Of a DNA stretch of 64,000 bases, positions 37,866 to 46,778 are shown piece by piece; position 1 is the stretch's first letter, and each line of letters starts with the position of its first letter. Origin of the DNA: Thauera carbonicopians (GTDB lineage Bacteria; Pseudomonadota; Gammaproteobacteria; Burkholderiales; Rhodocyclaceae); assembly GCF_025699485.1 (NCBI RefSeq), contig NZ_JANUXN010000013.1, positions 1 through 64,000 of the forward strand, read 5' to 3'. The position numbers were made by a program, and so were the translations under genes. The notes beneath the pieces were generated by a model, which did not search any database, had not been told where the DNA came from, and worked only from the letters and a program-made list of their open reading frames with translations.

Positions 37866-38783
37866 TCAGCCGAGCAGGCCGTCCAGCAGCATCATCGTGA
37901 CGAAACCGAGGATCAGCCCGCCGGTTGCCAGGGTTTCGCGGCCCCGGCGATGCGATTCCGGAATGATTTCGTGGCTGACGACGAACAGCATCGCCCCTGC
38001 CGCCGCTGCCAGCCCCCATGGCAGGATCTCCGCGGAAGCGGAAACCGCCATCGAACCGGTGATCGCGGCAATCGGCTCGATCAGGCCGGATGCAGTGGCG
38101 ACGACGAAGGCGAACATGCGGCTGTAGCCGGCTGCGGCGAGGGCGATGGCGACGATCAGGCCTTCGGGTACGTTCTGCAGCGAGATGCCGGTGGCGACGG
38201 CGCTGCCGCTGCCGGCCTGCAGTTCGCCGAGCCCGGATGCCACGCCGATGGCCAGGCCTTCGGGAATGTTGTGCACCGCGATCGCGAACACGAACAGCCA
38301 CGCCGAGGTGCCGTTGCGCACGTCGCTGGAACCCGCCCGGGCGGGCGTGTGCGAATGGGGCAGCAGGCGGTCCATTGCCAGCAACAGCAGGGCGCCGCTC
38401 AGGAACCCGGTTGCCACCAGCATGCCGGCGCCGGATGGCCCCCGGCCTTGCACCTGCGCCGCCTCGAACGCCGGCAGCAGCAGCGAGAACAGGCTGGCGG
38501 CCAGCATCACGCCGGCACCGAAACCGAGCAGCATGGCTTGCATGCCGGCGCCGATCCGGCGCAGCGTCAGCACCGGCAGCGCCCCCAGTGCCGTGGCGCC
38601 CGCCGCCATCGCACCGCCGGACAGCGCAGCGGCGAGCGGCAGCTCGAAACCGTCGATGCCGCGCAGCGCCTGGGCCACCAGGACGGCAAGGCCGGTGAGC
38701 GTGATCATCCAGCCGGCGAGCGCACGCGCGACGCCGGAGGGGCTGGCGGGCTGGAGGTGCAGACGGGCGACTTCGGCAACCAT
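37866..38783 (-). CDS. ZIP family divalent metal transporter
   Basis: A 305-residue inner-membrane protein with about eight helices. The metal-pathway motifs of ZIP proteins are present: HNIPEGLAIG in helix 4, LQNVPEGLIVA in helix 5 and HEIIPESHRRG before the last helix. A short His-containing loop (PHSHTPARAG) links helices 3 and 4. It probably imports zinc or a related divalent ion, or exports it as some bacterial ZIPs do. It is preceded 69 bp upstream by a 29-codon ORF and by a plausible sigma-70 promoter at 38978-39006. Confidence 0.9.
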   Translation of the reverse strand: MVAEVARLHLQPASPSGVARALAGWMITLTGLAVLVAQALRGIDGFELPLAAALSGGAMAAGATALGALPVLTLRRIGAGMQAMLLGFGAGVMLAASLFSLLLPAFEAAQVQGRGPSGAGMLVATGFLSGALLLLAMDRLLPHSHTPARAGSSDVRNGTSAWLFVFAIAVHNIPEGLAIGVASGLGELQAGSGSAVATGISLQNVPEGLIVAIALAAAGYSRMFAFVVATASGLIEPIAAITGSMAVSASAEILPWGLAAAAGAMLFVVSHEIIPESHRRGRETLATGGLILGFVTMMLLDGLLG

Positions 38784-38852
38784 GGATGGATTCCTTCTGA
38801 TCGATGCGCTGGGTGGAAACGGTGCGGCCGGCGAGGTGCGGCCGGCGAGGCG

Positions 38853-38942
38853 CTAGAGCGTCTGCGCAAACTCGGCGCACACCTGGCACAACAATTCGAA
38901 CAAGGCGTCGATGTCGGAGCGGAATGGGTTCATGGGGTTCAT
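38853..38942 (-). CDS. 29-residue ORF upstream of the ZIP gene (possible leader peptide)
   Basis: On the reverse strand a perfect AGGAGG is followed after 8 nt by ATG and a 29-codon frame ending in TAG. The peptide is MNPMNPFRSDIDALFELLCQ then VCAEFAQTL, with a CQVC pair and an amphipathic helical look. It lies between the predicted promoter and the ZIP gene. No family is recognised. It could be a small protein or a translated leader coupled to metal supply. Confidence 0.55.
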   Translation of the reverse strand: MNPMNPFRSDIDALFELLCQVCAEFAQTL

Positions 38943-38977
38943 GGCCGGTTCCTCCTGGATTCCTTGGACTCGATACA

Positions 38978-39006
38978 AGGATAGGATCGGGATGTCGATA
39001 GTTCAA
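38978..39006 (-). promoter_or_regulatory. Predicted sigma-70 promoter for the 29-codon ORF and ZIP gene
   Basis: On the reverse strand TTGAAC (39001-39006) and TATCCT (38978-38983) with a 17-bp spacer. The -10 lies 35 bp upstream of the small ORF start. The rest of 38943-39113 has no other gene. Confidence 0.6.
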
Positions 39007-39113
39007 ATTGATAAGAAGAATGATGGCGATCCTTGCTGGCTATCGATCGGCATTTCGGCCGCTCGCATGATCGGCACCGGACGGGGCGTCCTGCTCTGCT
39101 AGAATCGGGCGCC

Positions 39114-41204
39114 ATGAGCTATCAGGTCCTTGCGCGCAAGTGGCGGCCGAAGTCCTTCGGCACGCTGGTCGGTCAGGAGCACGTCGTGCGGGCGCTGACG
39201 CATGCGCTCGCCACCGGCAGGCTGCACCATGCCTGGCTGTTCACCGGCACGCGCGGCGTCGGCAAGACCACCATCAGCCGCATCCTGGCCAAGGCGCTGA
39301 ACTGCGAGACCGGTATCACCGCCGAGCCCTGCGGCGAATGCGAGGCCTGTAAGGCGATCGATGCCGACCGCTTCCCCGATTACGTCGAGATGGACGCCGC
39401 GTCCAACCGCGGCGTCGATGACATGGCGGCGCTGCTGGACAAGGCGGTGTATGCGCCGGTGCAGGGCCGCTACAAGGTCTACATGATCGACGAAGTGCAC
39501 ATGCTGACCGGCCACGCCTTCAACGCCATGCTGAAGACGCTGGAAGAGCCGCCCGAGCACGTCAAGTTCATCCTCGCCACCACCGATCCGCAGAAGATTC
39601 CGGTCACGGTGCTGTCGCGCTGCCTGCAGTTCAACCTCAAGCAGATGCCGCCCGGCCACATCGTCGACCACCTCACGCGCATCCTGCAGGCCGAGGCGGT
39701 GCCGTTCGAACCGGGCGCGCTGCGCCACCTCGCCAAGGCGGCCAACGGCTCGATGCGCGATGCGCTGTCGCTGCTGGACCAGTCGATCGCGCACGGCGCC
39801 GGCAAGGTCGAGGAGGAGCAGGTCACGCACATGCTCGGCACGGTCGGCGACGATCACCTGTATGCGGTGCTCGATGCGCTGGCGGCCGGCAGCGTGGCTG
39901 GCCTGATGGCGGTGGCGGACGGCATGGAGGCGCGCAGCCTGTCCTTCGACGCGGCGCTGCAGTCGCTGGCGAGCCTGTTCCATCGCATCGCGCTTGCGCA
40001 ACATGCGCCGGATGCCATCGCGGACGAAGTGGAACGCGCCCGCATCGTCACCTACGTTGCCGCTTTCGATGCCGAATTCCTGCAACTGGCCTACCAGATC
40101 GCCATCCATGGCCGCGACGAACTACCCTTGGCACCGGACGAATACACCGGTTTCGCGATGACGCTGCTGCGCCTGCATGCCTTCCGCCCGGAACAGCCGG
40201 CCGCGCTCGGTGGCCCCGGCGTCGCGCCTGCCGGCAGCGGCCAGGCCCGCAGCCCGGTGCCCGCTGCCGTCCAGCCGACGGCGGCATCGCCCCGGGCACC
40301 GGTCCGCGAGGCGCCCGAACCGGCGAAGCCGTCGGCGGGACCGGCGCCGGTTCCGGCAAGTGTGGTCACCGAACCCGGAAACGCCAGTGCCGTAGCGCCG
40401 CAGCGCGTTTCCGAGCCCCTTGTGCCGCACGCTATGCAGGCCGCAGCCCCGATGGCCACGCCGCCTGCTGCAGGCTCCCGTCCCGCCGATTCGCCCCCGC
40501 CGTCCGTGGATATGCCCCGGTGTGCGGAGTCCGCTGCCGGACCCGCGCCGGTCACATCCGACGGCGACCATGACGTGCCACCGTGGGAAGAGCTGCCGCC
40601 CGAGGCCTACGCCGGGGACTATCCTGCCTCCGCGGTCGTGCCGCCGGCCGTGCCGGTCGATGCCGTGGTGGTCGCGCGCGAAGCCAGGCCTGCGCTTGCC
40701 GAGCCGGCGGCGCAGCCGCGGCATCCGGGCACGCCTGTCGCGACCGTGGATTCGGAAGGGCCGCTGGCAGCCGAGATTGCAGCGCCCGCGGCAGCCGGCG
40801 GCGACGTGACCGCCTTGCTGGCGATGGGCGACTGGCGCGGCCTGATCAGGGCGCTCGGCTTGAGCGGCCTGATGCGCGAACTCGCGCAGCATTGCGAATG
40901 GCTCGATTTCGACGATGGCGAGTTGCGCCTGCGGCTGTCGAATGCGCATCGCCACCTGTTCGACATGAACCGCGCGGCGGCGGAGCGGCTGCAGGACATG
41001 CTCGGCAATGCGGCCGGGCGGGCGCTGCGGGTGCGCATCGAAGTCGGCGACATCGCCGGCGAGACGCCGGCCCAGCGTGACGAGGCCGAGCGCCGTGCGC
41101 GCCATGCCGATGCGGTCGCGGCGCTCGAGGCCGACCCCTTCGTGCGCGAGCTGATCGAGCGCTTCGATGCGACGCTGGTCGAGAACAGCGTGAAACCCTT
41201 GTGA
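39114..41204 (+). CDS. dnaX: DNA polymerase III subunit gamma/tau
   Basis: Clamp-loader ATPase of the replisome. The 696-residue protein has an AAA+ domain with Walker A GTRGVGKTT, a zinc-binding cysteine set (NCETGITAEPCGECEAC), Walker B/DEAD-like IDEVHML and sensor 1 ATTDPQK. An Ala/Pro-rich linker (about residues 365-560) and a tau-type C-terminal domain (WLDFDDGELRLRLSNAHRHL) follow. I found no A-rich slippery heptamer like that of E. coli, so a separate gamma product is not evident. ybaB and recR follow in the conserved dnaX-ybaB-recR order. Confidence 0.96.
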   Translation: MSYQVLARKWRPKSFGTLVGQEHVVRALTHALATGRLHHAWLFTGTRGVGKTTISRILAKALNCETGITAEPCGECEACKAIDADRFPDYVEMDAASNRGVDDMAALLDKAVYAPVQGRYKVYMIDEVHMLTGHAFNAMLKTLEEPPEHVKFILATTDPQKIPVTVLSRCLQFNLKQMPPGHIVDHLTRILQAEAVPFEPGALRHLAKAANGSMRDALSLLDQSIAHGAGKVEEEQVTHMLGTVGDDHLYAVLDALAAGSVAGLMAVADGMEARSLSFDAALQSLASLFHRIALAQHAPDAIADEVERARIVTYVAAFDAEFLQLAYQIAIHGRDELPLAPDEYTGFAMTLLRLHAFRPEQPAALGGPGVAPAGSGQARSPVPAAVQPTAASPRAPVREAPEPAKPSAGPAPVPASVVTEPGNASAVAPQRVSEPLVPHAMQAAAPMATPPAAGSRPADSPPPSVDMPRCAESAAGPAPVTSDGDHDVPPWEELPPEAYAGDYPASAVVPPAVPVDAVVVAREARPALAEPAAQPRHPGTPVATVDSEGPLAAEIAAPAAAGGDVTALLAMGDWRGLIRALGLSGLMRELAQHCEWLDFDDGELRLRLSNAHRHLFDMNRAAAERLQDMLGNAAGRALRVRIEVGDIAGETPAQRDEAERRARHADAVAALEADPFVRELIERFDATLVENSVKPL

Positions 41205-41267
41205 ACGGCGGTGGCTTGCCGCCTTCCTTCCCTCGTTTGAACGATCAATTCCATTGGAGTAGCCAGC

Positions 41268-41591
41268 ATGATGAAAGGCGGAATCGCCGGGCTGATGAAG
41301 CAGGCCCAGCAGATGCAGGAAAACATGAAGAAGATGCAGGAGCAGCTCGCTTCGGTCGAAGTCGAAGGGCAGTCCGGCGCCGGCATGGTCAAGGTGCAGA
41401 TGACCTGCAAGTACGACGTGCGCCGCGTCTCGATCGACGATTCGGTGATGGACGACAAGGAAATGCTGGAGGATCTGGTCGCTGCCGCGCTGAACGACGC
41501 GGTGCGCAAGGTCGAAGCCACCACCCAGGAAAAGATGTCGGGCTTCACCGCCGGCCTGAATCTGCCGCCGGGCATGAAGCTGCCGTTCTGA
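41268..41591 (+). CDS. ybaB: YbaB/EbfC family nucleoid-associated protein
   Basis: A 107-residue homodimeric DNA-binding protein. It opens [20 protein letters not shown], with an N-terminal amphipathic helix, and ends [14 protein letters not shown], both typical of the family. The family binds DNA and is almost always sandwiched between dnaX and recR, as here; its exact role is unsettled. The neighbouring genes suggest a link to recombination repair or replication. Confidence 0.96.
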   Translation: MMKGGIAGLMKQAQQMQENMKKMQEQLASVEVEGQSGAGMVKVQMTCKYDVRRVSIDDSVMDDKEMLEDLVAAALNDAVRKVEATTQEKMSGFTAGLNLPPGMKLPF

Positions 41592-41604
41592 CGGGAGCGG
41601 GCGG

Positions 41605-42198
41605 ATGTCGCCTTCCAGCCTCGACGAACTGATCGAAGCCCTGCGCTGCCTGCCCGGCGTCGGGCCGAAGTCGGCGCAGCGCATGGCCTACCACCTGCTG
41701 CAGCGCGATCAGCGCGGCGCCGCGCGGCTGGCCGGCGCGCTCGCCCATGCGCTCGACGTGCTGCGCCACTGCGAGCGCTGCAACACCTTCAGCGAGGAGG
41801 CGGTCTGCGCGCGCTGCGCCAACCCGCGCCGCGATGCTTCCTTGTTGTGCGTGGTCGAGATGCCGGCCGATCTGGCGATGATCGAGCAGACGCAGTCCTA
41901 CAGCGGGCTGTACTACGTGCTGATGGGGCGGCTGTCGCCGCTCGACGGCATCGGGCCGAGGGAACTGCGGCTCGACAAGCTGATCGCGCGCGCGAGCGAC
42001 GGCAAGGTCAGGGAAGTCATCCTCGCCACCAACTTCACCAACGAAGGCGAGGCGACCGCCCACACCGTTGCCAGCCTGCTGTCGGCGCGCGGCCTGAAAG
42101 TCAGCCGCCTGTCGCGCGGAGTGCCGGTCGGCGGCGAGCTCGAGCATACCGACACCGGCACGATCGCCCAGGCGCTGATCGAGCGGCGCTCGGTCTGA
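41605..42198 (+). CDS. recR: Recombination protein RecR
   Basis: Part of the RecFOR pathway loading RecA at gaps. The 197-residue protein has an N-terminal HhH region ([20 protein letters not shown]), a C4 zinc finger ([16 protein letters not shown]) and a Toprim domain ([19 protein letters not shown]). The C-terminal Walker-B-like segment contains [18 protein letters not shown]. It starts 13 bp after ybaB. Confidence 0.97.
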   Translation: MSPSSLDELIEALRCLPGVGPKSAQRMAYHLLQRDQRGAARLAGALAHALDVLRHCERCNTFSEEAVCARCANPRRDASLLCVVEMPADLAMIEQTQSYSGLYYVLMGRLSPLDGIGPRELRLDKLIARASDGKVREVILATNFTNEGEATAHTVASLLSARGLKVSRLSRGVPVGGELEHTDTGTIAQALIERRSV

Positions 42199-42313
42199 GG
42201 CATGTGGAGCAAACGGGTTTTGCAATGCAGCAAAAATGCTGTCGGCGATGCTCTGGCGTCGCATGGATGCCACGTGGAAAGCCTTGTTCCGACTGGCGAT
42301 CCGGCCTTTGCGC

Positions 42314-42342
42314 TTTCTCTGCTGCGACGACTTCGCTATAAT
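42314..42342 (+). promoter_or_regulatory. Probable promoter of petABC
   Basis: A perfect TATAAT (42337-42342) lies 52 bp upstream of the petA ATG. With a 17-bp spacer the -35 position reads TTTCTC, a poor match, so an activator may be needed. The region 42199-42313 shows no gene. Confidence 0.5.
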
Positions 42343-42394
42343 CCCGAAGTTATTTGTATCCGGGTCTTTCGTTTTCCTTTCAGGGAAGAGGGTC

Positions 42395-42988
42395 ATGAGC
42401 GTTGATCAAAAGATGGACAGCAGCCGCCGCACCCTGCTGCTGGCGACGTCCGCCGCGGGCGGTGCCGCCGCCGTGGCAACAGCGGTGCCGTTCGTTGCCA
42501 GCCTGACGCCGTCCGAGCGTGCCAAGGCAGCCGGTGCGCCGGTCGAAGTGGATGTGGGTAAGCTCGCTCCGGGCGAGATGATGACGGTGGAGTGGCGCGG
42601 CAAGCCGGTGTGGATCCTGCGCCGCACCGAAGAGATGCTGGCCTCGCTCGACAAGACCGACGAGAAGGTCAGCGATCCCGCGTCCGACAAGCCGATGCAG
42701 CCGGAGTACGCCAAGAACAAGCACCGCTCGATCAAGCCGGAATACCTGATCGCGGTCGGCATCTGTACTCACCTGGGCTGTTCCCCGTCCGAGAAATTCA
42801 AGATGGGCGCCGAGAGCGGCATGGGCGCAGACTGGCCCGGCGGTTTCCTGTGCCCCTGCCACGGCTCGCTCTTCGACCTGGCCGGCCGCGTCTATAGCAG
42901 CATGCCGGCGCCGGACAATCTCGAAATTCCGCCGCATCAGTACCTCGCGGACACCACCATTCTTGTTGGCGAAGACGGGAAGGCATAA
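42395..42988 (+). CDS. petA: Ubiquinol-cytochrome c reductase Rieske iron-sulfur subunit
   Basis: [2Fe-2S] subunit of complex III. The 197-residue protein starts after a GGAAGAGG ribosome site. It has a Tat signal-anchor (SSRRTLLLATSAAGGAAAVA) that stays as the membrane helix. The two cluster-binding boxes are CTHLGC and CPCHGS near the C-terminal third. The frame opens further upstream, but those residues do not fit the family. First gene of the petABC operon. Confidence 0.96.
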   Translation: MSVDQKMDSSRRTLLLATSAAGGAAAVATAVPFVASLTPSERAKAAGAPVEVDVGKLAPGEMMTVEWRGKPVWILRRTEEMLASLDKTDEKVSDPASDKPMQPEYAKNKHRSIKPEYLIAVGICTHLGCSPSEKFKMGAESGMGADWPGGFLCPCHGSLFDLAGRVYSSMPAPDNLEIPPHQYLADTTILVGEDGKA

Positions 42989-42991
42989 GCG

Positions 42992-44260
42992 ATGACGACC
43001 AAATCCCAGGCTGTGCTGAACTGGATCGACGAGCGTTTTCCGCTGACGTCGTCCATCAAGGGGCACCTCACCGAATACTACGCCCCGAAAAACTTCAACT
43101 TCTGGTACTTCTTCGGCTCGCTGGCGCTGCTGGTGCTGGTGATCCAGATCCTGACCGGCATCTTCCTGGTCATGCACTACAAGCCGGATGCGTCGCTGAA
43201 CGCCGCCGGCGTGCCGGTGGCCTTCGCCAGCGTCGAGTACATCATGCGCGAGGTGCCGGGCGGCTGGCTGATCCGCTACCTGCACTCGACCGGTGCCTCG
43301 GCCTTCTTCATCGTCGTGTATCTGCACATGTTCCGCGGCCTGCTCTACGGTTCCTACCGCAAGCCGCGCGAGCTGATCTGGATCTTCGGCACGCTGATCT
43401 TCCTGGTGCTGATGGCCGAAGCCTTCATGGGCTATCTGCTGCCCTGGGGCCAGATGTCCTTCTGGGGCGCGCAGGTCATCGTCAACCTGTTCTCGGCGAT
43501 CCCGGTCATCGGTCCGGACCTGTCGCTGGTCATCCGTGGTGACTACGTGGTGTCCGATGCCACGCTGAACCGCTTCTTCTCCTTCCACGTCATCGCCGTG
43601 CCGCTGGTGCTGATCGGCCTCGTCGCCGCGCACATCATCGCGCTGCACGAAGTCGGCTCCAACAACCCGGACGGTGTCGAGATCAAGAAGAAGAAGGACG
43701 CCAACGGCATCCCGCTGGACGGCATCCCCTTCCACCCCTACTACACCGTCAAGGACATCGTCGGCGTTGTCGCCTTCCTGTTTTTCTTCAGCGCGGTGGT
43801 GTTCTTCGCGCCGGAAGGCGGCGGCTACTTCCTGGAGTTCAACAACTTCATCCCGGCCGACCCGCTGAAGACGCCGCCGCACATCGCGCCGGTGTGGTAC
43901 TTCACGCCCTTCTATTCGATCCTGCGCGCAGTGACCTATCCGCTGTTCGGTCTCGATGCGAAGTTCTGGGGTGTGGTGGCGATGGGCGCGTCGGTGGTGA
44001 TCATCGCCTTCCTGCCCTGGCTGGACCGCAGCCCGGTGAAGTCGATCCGCTACAAGGGTCCGATCTTCAAGATCGCCGTGGTCATCTTCGTCATCTGCTT
44101 CTTCATCCTGGGCTACCTGGGCGTGCTGCCCCCGACCCCGGGTCGTACGCTGGTGTCGCAGATCTGCTCGGTGCTGTATTTCGCGTTCTTCCTGCTGATG
44201 CCGTGGTACAGCAAGCTCGACAAGTGCAAGGCCGAACCGGAAAGGGTGAACTTCAAATGA
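42992..44260 (+). CDS. petB: Cytochrome b subunit of the bc1 complex
   Basis: Di-heme membrane subunit of complex III forming the Qo and Qi sites. The 422-residue protein has eight or nine helices. Haem ligands appear in RYLHSTGASAFFIVVYLHMF and RFFSFHVIAVPLVLIGLVAAHIIALH. The Qo-site PEWY-type motif reads PVWYFTPFYSILR: the usual Glu is Val, an adaptation often seen in this branch as PVWYF/PEWYF variation. It starts 3 bp after petA and overlaps petC. Confidence 0.96.
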   Translation: MTTKSQAVLNWIDERFPLTSSIKGHLTEYYAPKNFNFWYFFGSLALLVLVIQILTGIFLVMHYKPDASLNAAGVPVAFASVEYIMREVPGGWLIRYLHSTGASAFFIVVYLHMFRGLLYGSYRKPRELIWIFGTLIFLVLMAEAFMGYLLPWGQMSFWGAQVIVNLFSAIPVIGPDLSLVIRGDYVVSDATLNRFFSFHVIAVPLVLIGLVAAHIIALHEVGSNNPDGVEIKKKKDANGIPLDGIPFHPYYTVKDIVGVVAFLFFFSAVVFFAPEGGGYFLEFNNFIPADPLKTPPHIAPVWYFTPFYSILRAVTYPLFGLDAKFWGVVAMGASVVIIAFLPWLDRSPVKSIRYKGPIFKIAVVIFVICFFILGYLGVLPPTPGRTLVSQICSVLYFAFFLLMPWYSKLDKCKAEPERVNFK

Positions 44261-45012
44261 AAATGCGCGTGATCAATTTCGTCAAGCGTGCAGCAGCCGT
44301 GCTGCTGTTCGCCCCGGCGCTTACGCTGGCGGCCGACGTCTCGGTGAACCTCGACAAGGCACCGGTGAGCACCGAGCCGGCCGCGCTGCAGCATGGCGCC
44401 AAGCTGTTCGTCAATTACTGTCTGAACTGTCACGGCGCCTCCTACGTGCGCTACAACCAGCTGGAGAACATCGGCCTGTCCGAGCAGATGATCCGCGACA
44501 ACCTGCTGTTCACCGGCGAGAAGGTCGGCGATCTGATGAAGATCAGCATGAGCCGCGCCGATGGTACGACCTGGTTCGGCGCCGCTCCGCCGGACCTGTC
44601 GGTGATCGCGCGTTCGCGTGCTTCCGGCGACGGCAGCGGTGCGGACTGGCTCTACACCTATCTGCGCCAGTTCTACCGCGATCCGGAGCGCCCTACCGGC
44701 TGGAACAACGTGATCTTCGAAAACGTCGGCATGCCGCACGTGCTGTGGGAGCTGCAGGGCGAGCAGGTGGCCAAGGTCAGTGATGACGGCCATGGCGGCA
44801 AGCACGTCGAGCTGACGCTGGCCAAGCCCGGCAAGCTGTCGGTCGAGGAGTACGACAAGGCCGTGGCCGATCTGGTCTCCTTCCTCGTGTGGATGGGCGA
44901 GCCGGTGGCCGAGAAGCGCAAGGCGATCGGTACCGTCGTGCTGATCTTCCTGGCAGGTTTCTTCGTGCTGGCCTATGCCCTGAAGAAGAACTACTGGAAG
45001 GACATTCATTGA
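44257..45012 (+). CDS. petC: Cytochrome c1 of the bc1 complex
   Basis: Membrane-anchored c-type cytochrome passing electrons from the Rieske protein to soluble cytochrome c. The 251-residue precursor has a Sec signal (about 1-25, ending LTLAAD). It has the haem-binding motif CLNCHG, an axial methionine region (ISMSRADGTTWFGAAPPDLS) and a C-terminal membrane anchor (GTVVLIFLAGFFVLAYALKK). ATGA overlap with petB. A palindromic terminator follows. Confidence 0.96.
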   Translation: MKMRVINFVKRAAAVLLFAPALTLAADVSVNLDKAPVSTEPAALQHGAKLFVNYCLNCHGASYVRYNQLENIGLSEQMIRDNLLFTGEKVGDLMKISMSRADGTTWFGAAPPDLSVIARSRASGDGSGADWLYTYLRQFYRDPERPTGWNNVIFENVGMPHVLWELQGEQVAKVSDDGHGGKHVELTLAKPGKLSVEEYDKAVADLVSFLVWMGEPVAEKRKAIGTVVLIFLAGFFVLAYALKKNYWKDIH

Positions 45013-45060
45013 TCGGAACCGCGGCAGGCCGGGAGGCCTGTTGATCTAGTCCTAACCCAG

Positions 45061-45098
45061 ACGCACCACGCGATATCGCGTGGTGCGCTTTTGCTTTT
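45061..45098 (+). terminator. Terminator after petABC
   Basis: CGCACCACGCGAT (45062-45074) is followed immediately by its exact reverse complement ATCGCGTGGTGCG (45075-45087), then CTTTTGCTTTT. A 26-bp perfect palindrome with no spacer, so the RNA loop must open four or more of the central bases. Confidence 0.85.
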
Positions 45099-45120
45099 GC
45101 ATCCCCGGAGTGGCAACACC

Positions 45121-45717
45121 ATGATGAATCTGTATTCCGGCACGACCGATCCTTTCAGCCACCGCTGCCGGATCGTCCTGTTCGAGAAGGGCATGGACTT
45201 CGAAGTCATCGACGTCGATCTCTACAACAAGCCCGAAGACATTGCCGTCATCAATCCATACAACCGCGTGCCGGTGCTGGTGGATCGCGATCTCGTGCTG
45301 TACGAGTCGAACATCATCAACGAGTACATCGACGAGCGCTTCCCGCATCCGCAACTGATGCCGCCCGACCCGATCATGCGTGCTCGCGCGCGCCAGCTGC
45401 TGCACACCTTCGAGCACGAGCTGTTCTCGCACCTCGAAGCGCTGGAGGCCAACCAGAAGGGAGTGGACAAGGTGCGTGCCCACGTCCGCGACCATCTCAC
45501 CCAGCTGGCGCCGATCTTCACCAAGCAGAAGTTCATGCTCGGCGAGGAGTTCTCGATGCTGGACGTCGCCATCGCACCGCTGCTGTGGCGCCTGGAACAT
45601 TACGGCATCGAACTGCCCAAGGCGGCGGCGCCGCTGATGAAGTACGCCGAGCGCATCTTCAGCCGCCAGGGCTTCATCGACGCGCTGACGCCTTCCGAGA
45701 AGGTGATGCGCCGCTGA
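45121..45717 (+). CDS. sspA: Stringent starvation protein A (GST-fold RNA polymerase-associated factor)
   Basis: RNA polymerase-binding regulator with a glutathione S-transferase fold. The 198-residue protein has an N-terminal thioredoxin-like domain (MNLYSGTTDPFSHRCRIVLF; NRVPVLVDRDLVLYESNIIN) and a helical C-terminal domain. It follows petABC and precedes sspB, the regular betaproteobacterial order. Two adjacent ATGs (45121, 45124) are possible starts. Confidence 0.94.
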   Translation: MMNLYSGTTDPFSHRCRIVLFEKGMDFEVIDVDLYNKPEDIAVINPYNRVPVLVDRDLVLYESNIINEYIDERFPHPQLMPPDPIMRARARQLLHTFEHELFSHLEALEANQKGVDKVRAHVRDHLTQLAPIFTKQKFMLGEEFSMLDVAIAPLLWRLEHYGIELPKAAAPLMKYAERIFSRQGFIDALTPSEKVMRR

Positions 45718-45772
45718 CCGTTCGACCCGCGATGCCCCGCCGCCGGCGCGGGCATCGCCTGATGGAAAGACC

Positions 45773-46258
45773 ATGAGCACAATATCGACCAAACCCTATC
45801 TGCTGCGCGCCATCTGGGAATGGTGCGTCGACCAGGGGTTCACGCCTTACCTCGCCGCCATCGTCGATGGGCAGACGCGCGTGCCGCCCGGCTATGCCCG
45901 CGACGGCCAGATCGTGCTCAATCTGTCGTCCGAGGCCACCGGCCACCTGCAGATGGCCAACGACTACGTCAGCTTCCAGGCCCGCTTTGGCGGTGTCGCG
46001 CATTCGCTGGTGATTCCGGTCGCCAACGTGATCGCGATCTATGCGCGCGAGAACGGGCAGGGCATGGCTTTCGAGCCCGAACTCGAGGAAGGGGGCGAGA
46101 GCGTGCCCGCGCTGGTATCCCGGGACGGCGACGCCCGGGAGCCGGAAGCGGCCGAAGACATGGGCGAGGCGGCAGCAAAGGCACGCGAGGAAGCGGCGAA
46201 GCCCGGCGATGGCTCGCCGCGGCGCCCGCGCCCTTCGCACCTGACCGTGGTCAAGTAA
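45773..46258 (+). CDS. sspB: ClpXP protease specificity-enhancing factor SspB
   Basis: Adaptor that delivers ssrA-tagged proteins to ClpXP. The 161-residue protein has the SspB substrate-binding fold (KPYLLRAIWEWCVDQGFTPY, FQARFGGVAHSLVIPVANVIAIYARENGQGM). An acidic/Ala-rich linker follows and then a C-terminal ClpX-binding tail ending HLTVVK. Both functional ends are intact. It lies 55 bp after sspA. Confidence 0.95.
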   Translation: MSTISTKPYLLRAIWEWCVDQGFTPYLAAIVDGQTRVPPGYARDGQIVLNLSSEATGHLQMANDYVSFQARFGGVAHSLVIPVANVIAIYARENGQGMAFEPELEEGGESVPALVSRDGDAREPEAAEDMGEAAAKAREEAAKPGDGSPRRPRPSHLTVVK

Positions 46259-46267
46259 GGAGACACG

Positions 46268-46753
46268 ATGTCCAGCCTGGAATGGAGCGAAAAGCTCGAG
46301 AACGGTCTTGCGCGCATGGACGACACCCATCGCGAGTTCGTCGAGCTGTATACCGCCGTGGCGAACGCCGCACCGGAGCACTTCCTCACCGCCTACGACG
46401 CCTTCGTCGCCCATACCGAAGCGCACTTCGCCCAGGAGAACCGCTGGATGGAAGCGGTGGATTTCCCGGGCTGTCACCGTGCCGAGCATGAGCGCGTGCT
46501 CGCCGTGCTGCACGACATCCGCAAGCGCGTGGCCAATGGCGACATGTTCTTCGCCAGGCGCCTGATCCAGGAACTGCCGGCGTGGTTCGAGAACCACACC
46601 AACGGCATGGATGCGGCGCTCGCCTTCCATCTCAACAGCGTCGGCTACGACGTCGAGGCGGAAGGTTTCGTGCCGGTCGAGGAAGGTGGCGAGAAATCTG
46701 CAGGCTGCGCCTGTGCCACGCTGACGGCCGACGACAAGGCCGCTTGCGCCTGA
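46268..46753 (+). CDS. Hemerythrin-domain protein
   Basis: A 161-residue protein with a hemerythrin-like four-helix fold. Candidate iron ligands are in MDDTHREFVELY, AHTEAHFAQENRWM, CHRAEHERVL and FENHTNGMDAAL. That is the His/Asp/Glu order of bacteriohemerythrins. It probably binds O2 or NO at a di-iron site. The C-terminal tail is Cys/Ala-rich (AGCACAT). It starts 9 bp after sspB with AAGGAGA, suggesting co-transcription with sspAB, not an arrangement I know as conserved. Confidence 0.87.
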   Translation: MSSLEWSEKLENGLARMDDTHREFVELYTAVANAAPEHFLTAYDAFVAHTEAHFAQENRWMEAVDFPGCHRAEHERVLAVLHDIRKRVANGDMFFARRLIQELPAWFENHTNGMDAALAFHLNSVGYDVEAEGFVPVEEGGEKSAGCACATLTADDKAACA

Positions 46754-46778
46754 GATCCTTTCCGGCGCCGCCGACCGA

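Noticed and set aside
39114..41204. Programmed frameshift in dnaX
   Set aside because: No A-rich slippery heptamer followed by a stem-loop was found, and the frame runs intact to a tau-like C-terminal domain.
42236..42394. N-terminal extension of the Rieske protein
   Set aside because: The extra residues are unlike the family, cover the TATAAT promoter, and the ATG at 42395 has a good ribosome site directly before the Tat signal.
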